From Methanobacteriota archaeon (lineage in GTDB: Archaea; Thermoplasmatota; Poseidoniia; Poseidoniales; Poseidoniaceae): 10,331 nt of DNA. Shown here in pieces: positions 1 to 6,488 of this stretch (its first letter is position 1; every line of letters begins with the position of its first letter). The stretch is taken from contig JAPOHM010000034.1 of assembly GCA_029979405.1 (NCBI GenBank), positions 1-10,331 on the forward strand. The letters run 5' to 3'. Both the position numbers and the translations under genes were made by a program. A model generated the notes under the pieces. That model was not told the DNA's origin, did no database searches, and worked only from the letters and a program-made list of their open reading frames with translations.

Positions 1-15
1 AATTTCGACTACTGA
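1..15 (+). CDS. possible 3' end of an upstream gene
   Basis: Reading from base 1, the frame gives N-F-D-Y and then a TGA stop at 13-15. Four residues cannot identify a protein. The only support is position: the stop is followed at once by a hairpin and T-tract that looks like a transcription terminator, as expected after a plus-strand gene. The stop could equally be a chance one. Confidence 0.2.
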   Translation, partial: NFDY

Positions 16-33
16 AAACGCACTGGCGTTTTT
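14..33 (+). terminator. hairpin plus T-tract terminator
   Basis: A perfect 7-bp stem (AAAACGC at 15-21 pairing with GCGTTTT at 26-32) closes a 4-base loop (ACTG), and the T-tract runs to 33. It begins inside a TGA stop codon. The symmetrical A/T flanks mean it could act on either strand. A short GC stem running into T residues resembles an intrinsic terminator; archaeal termination relies mainly on the T-tract. If real, the membrane-protein gene that follows has its own promoter in 34-136. There TAAAAA at 54-59 is the only weak TATA-like string I see. Confidence 0.45.
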
Positions 34-136
34 GCCACTTGTCGATTCTGAAGTAAAAAGAGAAGGTAATGTTCTGACGGATGGGCCAAGGTCTTGTTGG
101 AGTGTTAGCGATTTAGGGAATTGGGGCTTCGTATTG

Positions 137-1492
137 ATGGGTGCTGAATTAGGTGGTGGAAGAGAAACTGCAATGCTAACTGGGGGTGCCGCAGGAATTC
201 CAGCATGGTGGATGGCTTTTGTTTCTCTATCATTATCTGTGATATCCCTTTTCCTTGCTTATCCCGTGATGTACAAACTATATCACCAAGAAACAGATGA
301 TATGTTGTCAAGAACACACATCAAGAAAGTTGTCGTTGACGTATTGAGAAATAACGAGAATCGACTTCGAATTAACATAGACTGGGATTTGTATAAGATC
401 GAGGTAAGAGACCTATCGATAGATATCATGGTCCCTTACTCTAATACAGATGGTACATTTTCTGATACAAACGAAGTTAGGTCAGAAATACTCAAAGAAA
501 TTTTAGACGAGTTTGCATTATTTAGAGTTTACAAACCTGTTCAGCTGACTGTTAGGTCGATAGGTGAAAATCAAGCTATTGATTTCGAAACCGGGGTTGG
601 TGTTGGAAGCGGAATGATTGAAGACGAAGATTCTGAAGAACAGGATTACACCGCATTTTTCAGAGACTTACATTTACTTTCAAAAGTAGAAGACGATGTA
701 AGAGAATCCGTAAAGGGCTACTTCAGAGCAAACCCTGATTTGATTCTTCAAATGGCTACGGTGACAAGTGAAGATTCGATTATATTCGTAAGAGTAGCAT
801 ACAAACCTAACCAAAAGTTTGCATTCTTCAGGTTTAAAGATTCGAATATTGATATCGAAAAGAACCTGAGAAAATTCATTTCAAGAGAAAATCCTGAATT
901 GGTCGGTGTTCAGGAATTAATTGTCAAAGGTAGAAACCTTGTTTCAACACTTGCAGACAGGTCAGGTGCTGGTAGAGTTGAAAAACAATCTGGCACTTCT
1001 AATTCAGAAGATATGCGCGTTGCAGCGGTAGCGAAACAAGACGGTTTAGGTGGAAGAGTTTTACAGACGAAGTTGTTTGGAGACATCCTATCTACTGTGG
1101 AATATACTGCTAACGAAAAGAGAGAGATGATTAACAAATGGGGATTCTGGGGGCTTATCGTGTTCGTATGGATACCGTTTATGGCCTCAGGTGTGCTTGT
1201 TGGAGCAATGCTTGGATTACTATCCAGAATGAAATTCATGAGAGTTCTTTGGGCAACATTTGTTGGCGGAGCGATAGCTTCTCTGACGTGGGCATACACT
1301 GCTGAAGGTATTGTTACTGTGATGCACAAATACAAATTAGAAGCGGCAATTCCAATAGCAATTATTGCATTTATTGGTATGGCTTTCCTACACATGAGAT
1401 CCACAAAAATCAGAAGACAGGCTGAACTTTTCGAAGATACTCTTCTGGATTCCTTCCATGCAGATATCAAGGAAAAATATGGAAACCAGTGA
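137..1492 (+). CDS. membrane protein with C-terminal COG2426-like (small multidrug export) domain
   Basis: From ATG 137 the protein is 451 residues. A first hydrophobic helix lies at about 21-43. A soluble, charged region of roughly 290 residues follows, then three hydrophobic segments at about 335-362, 370-390 and 403-422 and a charged tail. The segment from W335 (IPF then ASG, GA and LGLLSR) resembles the repeat of the COG2426/Sm_multidrug_ex family, whose members have a GxG-type turn after an IP motif. The family name does not prove drug transport, so the substrate is unknown. The central domain is not recognised. The frame is open back to the window edge, with a TTG at 32 and an ATG at 173. 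I chose ATG 137 because a likely terminator occupies 14-33 and GGGG at 123-126 sits at a reasonable ribosome-binding distance. The stop is 9 bases before mogA, so the two are probably co-transcribed. Confidence 0.6.
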   Translation: MGAELGGGRETAMLTGGAAGIPAWWMAFVSLSLSVISLFLAYPVMYKLYHQETDDMLSRTHIKKVVVDVLRNNENRLRINIDWDLYKIEVRDLSIDIMVPYSNTDGTFSDTNEVRSEILKEILDEFALFRVYKPVQLTVRSIGENQAIDFETGVGVGSGMIEDEDSEEQDYTAFFRDLHLLSKVEDDVRESVKGYFRANPDLILQMATVTSEDSIIFVRVAYKPNQKFAFFRFKDSNIDIEKNLRKFISRENPELVGVQELIVKGRNLVSTLADRSGAGRVEKQSGTSNSEDMRVAAVAKQDGLGGRVLQTKLFGDILSTVEYTANEKREMINKWGFWGLIVFVWIPFMASGVLVGAMLGLLSRMKFMRVLWATFVGGAIASLTWAYTAEGIVTVMHKYKLEAAIPIAIIAFIGMAFLHMRSTKIRRQAELFEDTLLDSFHADIKEKYGNQ

Positions 1493-1501
1493 GTTGAAAC
1501 A

Positions 1502-2050
1502 ATGGTTGGAGACCCTGCGATTTTTGGAATATTGACGGTATCAGACCGTGCTTATAGCGGAGAGTATGAAGATGAAGGAGGCCCCGCTATTCTTGGATTC
1601 TTTGAGGAAGCAATTGCTTCTGAATGGTCTCACCACTACAGAGTAGTGCCTGATGTAGCTGAAGAAATTGAATCCGCTCTGAAGGACTTGGTTGACACGC
1701 TTGGATGCGATGTAGTGGTTACAACTGGAGGTACTGGACCTGCGAAAAGAGACATTACTCCTGAGGCTACTGAAGCAATCTGTGACAGAATAATTCCAGG
1801 ATTTGGTGAGCGCATGAGATCTATTTCTCTTGAATTTACACCCACAGCAATTCTATCTAGACAAATTGGTGGGATTAGGAGGAGTTCCCTAATCTTCAAC
1901 CTACCGGGAAGGCCTAAGGCAATCCGAGAAACTCTCGATGAGATATGGAAAGCGGTCCCATATTGTGTAGATTTACTCGAAGGCCCATACATAGATATGA
2001 ATGATGATATTTGCAATGCATTTAGACCAAAGAGCGCAAGGAGGAGATAA
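1502..2050 (+). CDS. mogA: molybdopterin adenylyltransferase MogA
   Basis: Adenylates molybdopterin with ATP before molybdate insertion in molybdenum/tungsten cofactor synthesis; cytoplasmic. The 182-residue protein is one MoaB/MogA fold from end to end. Visible motifs are SDRAYSG (14-20), the TTGGTGP nucleotide/pterin loop (74-80) followed by RDITPEAT, PTAILSRQ (114-121), NLPG (133-136), VPYC-LLEGPY near 152-163 and the terminal FRPKSARR. D51 and D84 match the two aspartates (D49 and D82) implicated in catalysis in E. coli MogA. The sequence is closer to bacterial MogA than to the usual archaeal MoaB. It lacks about 11 residues that E. coli MogA carries just before the VPYC motif. It lies 9 bases after the membrane-protein gene and 1 base before pyrC. 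No molybdoenzyme gene is in view, so the target enzyme is unknown. Confidence 0.93.
   Translation: MVGDPAIFGILTVSDRAYSGEYEDEGGPAILGFFEEAIASEWSHHYRVVPDVAEEIESALKDLVDTLGCDVVVTTGGTGPAKRDITPEATEAICDRIIPGFGERMRSISLEFTPTAILSRQIGGIRRSSLIFNLPGRPKAIRETLDEIWKAVPYCVDLLEGPYIDMNDDICNAFRPKSARRR
2038..2046 (+). promoter_or_regulatory. strong ribosome binding site that fixes the pyrC start
   Basis: AAGGAGGAG lies over the last codons of mogA. Its GGAGG core (2040-2044) is 7 bases ahead of ATG 2052. This decides the pyrC start against an upstream in-frame ATG at 2001 inside mogA, and suggests coupled translation of the pair. Confidence 0.75.
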
Positions 2051-2051
2051 T

Positions 2052-3443
2052 ATGAAAGGAAATATTTTGATTACGGGAGCAAATTTAGTTTTGCCAAATG
2101 GAATAGTAAAGGGTGATTTGAGAATAAGAGACGGAATAATTTCTGAAATTGCTACTGAATCCCAAATCGATGCAAGCGATGATGAATTGGTTTACGACGG
2201 GTCGGGTAAACACCTCCTCCCTGGAGGAATTGACCCTCAGGTTCACTTTAGAGAGCCAGGTCAGGAATTCAAGGAGGACCTACAAAGTGGGTCCGCAGCA
2301 GCCGCCAGTGGAGGCATAACCAGTTTTCTTGATATGCCAAATAACAAGCCACCTGCAACTACGTTAGAATCTATGTTTGCGAAGATTGAATCAGCAGACA
2401 AAAAGTGTATCACAAACTTTGGATTTTTCATAGGAGCAACTCCAGATAACCTTGAGGAATTACAAAAAACGGTCGGGAAGCCAGGCGAGGGCATAGCATA
2501 CCCTGGAATTTGTGGCATCAAGATATTCATGGGATCTTCAACTGGCGATTTGCTTGTTCATGAAAAAGCGCATTTGAGAAATATTTTCTCGAATACAGCA
2601 GGTTTGATAGCTGTACATGCAGAAGATGAAAACCGATTGAATGAAAGATTTGAAGATGTTAAGGAGAGAACTGATATTGCCGCTCATGCAGAGTGGCGAG
2701 ATGATATCACCGCATTGAATGCAACGAAGTTAGCGGTTGAAATGGCGAAAGAAAATCAGCACAGATTGCACGTCCTGCATTTGACAAGTGGAATTGAAGC
2801 TGATTATTTGGCTGAATTAAGCGATGATGAAAAATTATTCATCACAACTGAAACACTACCTCAGCATCTGACATTCGACGAGACCGATGTAGAAAAGCAT
2901 GGTACGAGACTGAAAATGAATCCTCCAATCAGATATGCAAAAGACAGAGAGATTCTTTGGAAAAGATTACTAGATGGAACAATCTGCTGTATTGCTACTG
3001 ACCATGCACCTCATACATTAGATGACAAACAGAAAGGATGGCCTGCTTCATCATCGGGAATGCCCGGAGTCGAGACTTCAATGGCGGTTTTACTAACGCA
3101 TGCAAAAAATGGCAAGTGTACAATCGAGCAAGTTGCACAATGGATGAGCACCAACGTTGCAAAAGCATACCAAATGGTCGGAAAGGGTTCTTTGGAAGTC
3201 GGATATGATGGTGACATAGTTCTCGTAGATATGGAAAAAGAAATTGTTGTCCAGGATGAAAATTCTTGGTCTAGGGTAGGATGGAATCCGTTCCATGGAA
3301 CACCACTTGTTGGATGGGCTACCCTTACCGTTGTTTCAGGAGTACCGGTTTTTGAAAGAAATGAAGAAACCGGAGTTAAAGGAAAGACACTTGTTCAGCC
3401 CGGCGAGGTTGGTTCACCTCTGGTAATGATGCCTTGGAATTGA
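2052..3443 (+). CDS. pyrC: dihydroorotase (class I, QVH-type)
   Basis: Interconverts N-carbamoyl-L-aspartate and L-dihydroorotate, third step of de novo UMP synthesis; cytoplasmic metalloenzyme. The 463-residue protein covers the whole amidohydrolase fold: an N-terminal beta cap, DPQVHFREPG (61-70), DMPNN (94-98), GIKIFMGSSTG (155-165) with the candidate carboxylated K157, metal-ligand candidates H189 (AVHAED) and H243 (VLHLTSG), then ATDHAPHTL with catalytic D317 and a C-terminal cap. The first histidine of the usual D-x-H-x-H motif is Q63. From memory, the same glutamine and the same GSSTG and GWNPF-type motifs occur in a dihydroorotase group common in Bacteroidetes, so this is probably a subgroup trait and not damage. 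Related cyclic amidases (hydantoinase, allantoinase) are less likely because of the REPG and DHAPHTL motifs. It follows mogA by 1 base and ends before a T-rich terminator. Confidence 0.92.
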   Translation: MKGNILITGANLVLPNGIVKGDLRIRDGIISEIATESQIDASDDELVYDGSGKHLLPGGIDPQVHFREPGQEFKEDLQSGSAAAASGGITSFLDMPNNKPPATTLESMFAKIESADKKCITNFGFFIGATPDNLEELQKTVGKPGEGIAYPGICGIKIFMGSSTGDLLVHEKAHLRNIFSNTAGLIAVHAEDENRLNERFEDVKERTDIAAHAEWRDDITALNATKLAVEMAKENQHRLHVLHLTSGIEADYLAELSDDEKLFITTETLPQHLTFDETDVEKHGTRLKMNPPIRYAKDREILWKRLLDGTICCIATDHAPHTLDDKQKGWPASSSGMPGVETSMAVLLTHAKNGKCTIEQVAQWMSTNVAKAYQMVGKGSLEVGYDGDIVLVDMEKEIVVQDENSWSRVGWNPFHGTPLVGWATLTVVSGVPVFERNEETGVKGKTLVQPGEVGSPLVMMPWN

Positions 3444-3482
3444 AAACTAAGTTTTTTTGGTATTTTTTGCGCTAAGTTTTTT
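3441..3482 (+). terminator. T-tract terminator region after pyrC
   Basis: The pyrC stop TGA (3441-3443) runs into a small hairpin, AAAAC (3443-3447) / GTTTT (3451-3455) with loop TAA. Three T-tracts follow at 3452-3458, 3463-3468 and 3477-3482. Repeated T-tracts downstream of a stop are the usual archaeal termination signal. CTAAGTTTTTT occurs twice, at 3447-3457 and 3472-3482. Confidence 0.6.
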
Positions 3483-3509
3483 ACATATAAGGCGATCAAG
3501 CACTGAGGA
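3478..3509 (+). promoter_or_regulatory. candidate promoter and ribosome binding site of the small membrane protein gene
   Basis: ACATATAA at 3483-3490 is a TATA-like box about 25-30 bases ahead of ATG 3515. GAGGA at 3505-3509 lies 5 bases before the ATG and would serve as ribosome binding site. A start site the usual distance from the TATA box would leave a very short leader, so one of the two elements may not be used. Confidence 0.4.
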
Positions 3510-3514
3510 TACAT

Positions 3515-3811
3515 ATGAGTGATCTTGAACAAAAACTTGGACCTGGACATCAGCAGATCGTTCTCGGACTGCTTATTTTTGCAGCAGGAGCGATTTGGGG
3601 AGTATTGATTGCAAACGGTGATGAAACATCTCTGAAAGACCTTTACATGTCGGCAGTAGTAATGTTATCTGGAGCGATGGTAACACTACTTGGAATGACT
3701 TTCGGCACTGGACATGAAGAGGATAGAACGAACGATTTACAAGATGCAATCGCAGAACTAACAACGATGTTGTCCAATTTACAAAGCAAAGTTAACTCTG
3801 AAGAAGAGTGA
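3515..3811 (+). CDS. small two-helix membrane protein of unknown function
   Basis: Unrecognised 98-residue protein. It has a short polar N-terminus, a hydrophobic helix at about 14-34 (IVLGLLIFAAGAIWGVL core), a short charged link (NGDETSLKDL), a second helix at about 44-65, and a charged C-terminal segment (about 68-98) with heptad-like leucine/isoleucine spacing that could form a coiled coil. A hairpin with both ends on the same side, probably cytoplasmic, is the simplest topology. There is no cleavable signal peptide and no conserved catalytic residue to point to. The gene has its own candidate promoter. Its TGA stop abuts the stop of the convergent carboxypeptidase gene with no spacer. 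It may be an oligomeric membrane adaptor, but nothing in the sequence shows a partner. Confidence 0.7.
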   Translation: MSDLEQKLGPGHQQIVLGLLIFAAGAIWGVLIANGDETSLKDLYMSAVVMLSGAMVTLLGMTFGTGHEEDRTNDLQDAIAELTTMLSNLQSKVNSEEE

Positions 3812-5299
3812 TCAAAGACCGTATAATTTCGAATATTTTCCTTCGACATAATTCAGGAATGGTTCTGGACTAGGAGGAGAACCTGTCGCAGACTGAATAA
3901 GTGCAGATGGCTCCATCACTGAACCCTTTGAGTGAATGTTCTCCCTCAACCACTCGAGCATTGAACTCCAATTGCCTGATGAGATTATGTCCTCGATATC
4001 TCCTAATTCTTGTTTCATTGCCTCTAATAATTGAGCCGCGTACAAATTTCCAAGTGTGTATGTAGGGAAATAGCCAAACGCTCCCATCGACCAGTGAATG
4101 TCTTGAAGACAACCCATTGAATCGTTTGGAACCTCGATTCCAAACCAATCTTTCATCATATTATTCCACAGGTTTGGGATTTCTTCGACTGGTAGATTCT
4201 CGTTGAAAATCTTCTTTTCAATTTCATACCTGATCATAATGTGTAGATTATATGTGATTTCATCTGCTTCAACTCTGATGAAATCAGGCTTGACCTCATT
4301 TGCAATCAAGTCAAGTGTTTCATTATCCCAATCTGGGCATTCAGGGAACTCTTTCTTGAACCAAGGAAGTGCTACTTTCCAAAATGATGCCGTCCTACCG
4401 ATTTGATTTTCCCAGAACCGACTTTGTGATTCGTGGACACCTAATGAGACTGCTCCACCTGCAGGAGAAAAAGACTGTTCTGATGGTAAGCCTTGTTCAT
4501 ACAAGCCATGGCCCGATTCATGCATAACAGCATAAAGGCACGAGAATGGATCTTTCTCGTCGAATCTCGTTGTGAACCTTGTGTCTCCCGGCCACAAACC
4601 TGCACAGAATGGATGGGTTGAGATATCCATGCGTCCGGCTTCGAAATCAAAGCCCATTGCTTTGGATACTTCGTTACAGAATTTTTGTTGCTTTTTCTCA
4701 GCAAAAATCAAATTTTCAGGTAGTCTTGGAATTTCTACTCCTGATTGCATAATCTTACTTAGCAGCGGCACGAGCCTTTCCTTTAACTCAGAAAATAAGG
4801 GGTCGTAATCGCTAACCTTCATTCCAACCTCATATTCATCGAGCAACACATCATATGGTGTATCTTCACATCCCAGATACTCAATTTTCTGTCTCGTTAA
4901 TGAAATCAACTTTTCTAAATGGGAAGAAAATAGTGAGAAATCGCTTTCCTTTCGTGCCTGCTGCCAAGCGATTAACGCCTCGCTTCTTGTTTTGGTAAAC
5001 TCTGCGACGAATTCAGTTGGTATCTTTACAGCCTCGTCATATTTTCTACGCATTTCTTTGACATTTGCGGCGAGAAAGTTATCCAATTCTTCGTTTTCGA
5101 GTTGTGAGATTAACTCACCAAATTTTGGGTCAATTAATTTCTCATGGCCTTGACTTGCCAACCATGCTAAGATTTCACCGCGTGCTGCTGCACCTTTTGC
5201 TGGCATTATCGTTTCTTGGTCCCAACCAAGATGACCTTGAATCGCCTGAAATTTATACAAATCATTCACCTGAGTCATGAATTGTGCTTTTGCTTCCAT
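3812..5299 (-). CDS. M32 family metallocarboxypeptidase (carboxypeptidase Taq type)
   Basis: Zinc/cobalt-dependent cytoplasmic carboxypeptidase removing C-terminal residues from peptides. From ATG 5299 it has 495 residues, the usual M32 length, and all family motifs are present in order: GHLGWDQETIMP (22-33), HPF (229-231), DTRFTTRF (239-246), the HESGH zinc site (260-264), the HESQSRFWEN ligand motif (289-298), RVEADEITYNLHI (342-354) and GYFPTYTLGN (409-418). The frame is open for another 62 codons upstream, but that stretch is Ser-rich, unlike M32 N-termini, and lies antisense to the start of the M29-like gene. ATG 5299 places LYKFQAIQGHLGWDQ at the normal distance from the N-terminus. A GTG at 5317 is an alternative. 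Its stop abuts that of the small membrane protein, and it is divergent from the M29-like gene, so the two peptidase-like genes may share control. Confidence 0.93.
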   Translation of the reverse strand: MEAKAQFMTQVNDLYKFQAIQGHLGWDQETIMPAKGAAARGEILAWLASQGHEKLIDPKFGELISQLENEELDNFLAANVKEMRRKYDEAVKIPTEFVAEFTKTRSEALIAWQQARKESDFSLFSSHLEKLISLTRQKIEYLGCEDTPYDVLLDEYEVGMKVSDYDPLFSELKERLVPLLSKIMQSGVEIPRLPENLIFAEKKQQKFCNEVSKAMGFDFEAGRMDISTHPFCAGLWPGDTRFTTRFDEKDPFSCLYAVMHESGHGLYEQGLPSEQSFSPAGGAVSLGVHESQSRFWENQIGRTASFWKVALPWFKKEFPECPDWDNETLDLIANEVKPDFIRVEADEITYNLHIMIRYEIEKKIFNENLPVEEIPNLWNNMMKDWFGIEVPNDSMGCLQDIHWSMGAFGYFPTYTLGNLYAAQLLEAMKQELGDIEDIISSGNWSSMLEWLRENIHSKGSVMEPSALIQSATGSPPSPEPFLNYVEGKYSKLYGL

Positions 5300-5378
5300 G
5301 ATTTTCCGGAGATACACCCACTCTTCAACGTTGTTAAAAAAAGCACAAATTGAAGTTAAGGAAATCACTCGGTCTATC
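5300..5378. promoter_or_regulatory. divergent promoter region between the M32 and M29-like genes
   Basis: This 79-base gap must drive both genes outward. An A-tract (TTAAAAAAA, 5334-5342) can serve as a TATA-like element in both directions: about 37 bases from ATG 5379 on the plus strand and about 35 bases from ATG 5299 on the minus strand. Next to it is a perfect 8-bp palindrome, CAACGTTG (5326-5333), a possible operator half-site or chance. No clear Shine-Dalgarno precedes either start, which would suit very short leaders. Confidence 0.35.
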
Positions 5379-6488
5379 ATGGCCCCACCTTTTCGCCGAA
5401 AAGATGCTGAGGAAGCCATCGACGACGATTTAGAGATATCAGAAGTTGTTGAGGAGGAGGAGCCAGATGAGTTTTCCTCAACCAATGACGATTCAAATGA
5501 AATAAAAATCGAGGACCTATATCAATCAGCTAAACAAGTAACTCATACTTGCATGGACATACGAAGAGGGGAAAATGTTCTAATTGTCTGCGACCCAACA
5601 ACGGGAGAAATCGGACAAGCATTACACAAGGCTGCTACAGAGAGATCTGAAAGAGTCTTGTTAATAGTGATGCCAAAAGGTAGACATCACGGAGAGGAGC
5701 CACCTTCACCTGTTGCTAACTTGATGAGACAACAACAAATTGTAATCGCACCTACAAGATATTCCCTTACTCACACGAGAGCGATTAGGTCTGCAATCAA
5801 AGAAGGAGCAAGAGTGGCTACGATGCCCGGACTGACTAACGAGATGTTCATCAATGGTGGAATGACTGCAGATTTCAACGAAGTAAAGAAAAATTTAGCT
5901 GGTCTTTCAAGCGTATTGAGAAGGAAAAAGTTGGTACATGTGAAGGATTCAAACGGTACTGATGTTGAATTTGAGATTGTTTGGAAGGAATGGAAACTTA
6001 ATGATAACGGGATTTGTAACCGCCCACGAATGATTACTAATTTACCTGCAGGAAAGGCATTTGTTATGCCAAAAGAAGGGTCGATGAATGGAACAATTGT
6101 AATTGACGGTTCATGGGAATCTACATTGCTTGAAGAGCCACTAGAATTGACAATTGAAAACGGCATTGTCATCGATATTAAGGGTGATTCTACTGCTGCA
6201 CAAATTAGACAACAATTTGGCGAAGCCGCATCAAGATTGAGATCAAGAGACAGAGAATCGGTATGGACTGTTGCCGAATTTGGTTTCGGAATGAATCCAA
6301 TGGCAAGGCTAACTGGACACGTTCTCGAAGATGAAAAAAGACAAGGCACTTGTTATTTCTCAATTGGTGATAATACAAGCTTAGGAGGAACTGCTGCTGT
6401 CGGAATTCATATCCCAGGAGTTATCACAAAACCATCGGTTTGGTTAGATGATTCCCAAATATTGGATGAAGGAAAATTCGTTGCTTGA
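5379..6488 (+). CDS. M29-like (AmpS/aminopeptidase T family) protein, probably degenerate metal site
   Basis: 369 residues matching the COG2309/M29 metallo-aminopeptidase fold. The N-terminal domain has LYQSAKQV (47-54) and MDIRRGENVLIV (59-70). The C-terminal part has NLPAGK (221-226), EGSMNGTIVIDGS (233-245), AEFGFGMNP-ARLTG (299-313), EDEKRQGT (317-324), GDN (330-332) and HIPGVITKPSVWLD (344-357). These align with family segments normally read NLPAGE, GTxHIALGDN and HxDGV-KPTV. Three expected ligands differ: K226 for Glu, Y326 for His and P346 for Asp; E300 and H344 remain. The fold is clear but aminopeptidase activity is doubtful. An acidic extension (about 11-45, including EVVEEEEPDEF) precedes the domain. 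ATG 5379 is chosen because the 34 codons before it lie over the start of the opposite M32 gene and resemble nothing. Its stop abuts the convergent EF-hand/zinc-ribbon gene. Confidence 0.82.
   Translation: MAPPFRRKDAEEAIDDDLEISEVVEEEEPDEFSSTNDDSNEIKIEDLYQSAKQVTHTCMDIRRGENVLIVCDPTTGEIGQALHKAATERSERVLLIVMPKGRHHGEEPPSPVANLMRQQQIVIAPTRYSLTHTRAIRSAIKEGARVATMPGLTNEMFINGGMTADFNEVKKNLAGLSSVLRRKKLVHVKDSNGTDVEFEIVWKEWKLNDNGICNRPRMITNLPAGKAFVMPKEGSMNGTIVIDGSWESTLLEEPLELTIENGIVIDIKGDSTAAQIRQQFGEAASRLRSRDRESVWTVAEFGFGMNPMARLTGHVLEDEKRQGTCYFSIGDNTSLGGTAAVGIHIPGVITKPSVWLDDSQILDEGKFVA

Noticed and set aside
910..1470. 186-codon minus-strand reading frame opposite the first membrane protein
   Set aside because: No recognisable domain or ribosome binding site; the plus-strand frame has coherent membrane segments and tight operon spacing.
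2001..2051. Earlier ATG for pyrC inside mogA
   Set aside because: ATG 2052 has a strong Shine-Dalgarno at the right spacing and begins the usual dihydroorotase N-terminus.
5277..5378. 34-codon upstream extension of the M29-like gene
   Set aside because: Overlaps the start of the opposite M32 gene and carries no family motif; ATG 5379 is followed by plausible coding sequence.
5300..5485. 62-codon N-terminal extension of the M32 gene
   Set aside because: Ser-rich translation without M32 resemblance, lying antisense to the start of the M29-like gene; ATG 5299 gives the normal family length.
5771..6349. 192-codon minus-strand reading frame opposite the M29-like gene
   Set aside because: Shadow of a well-supported gene with clear family motifs.
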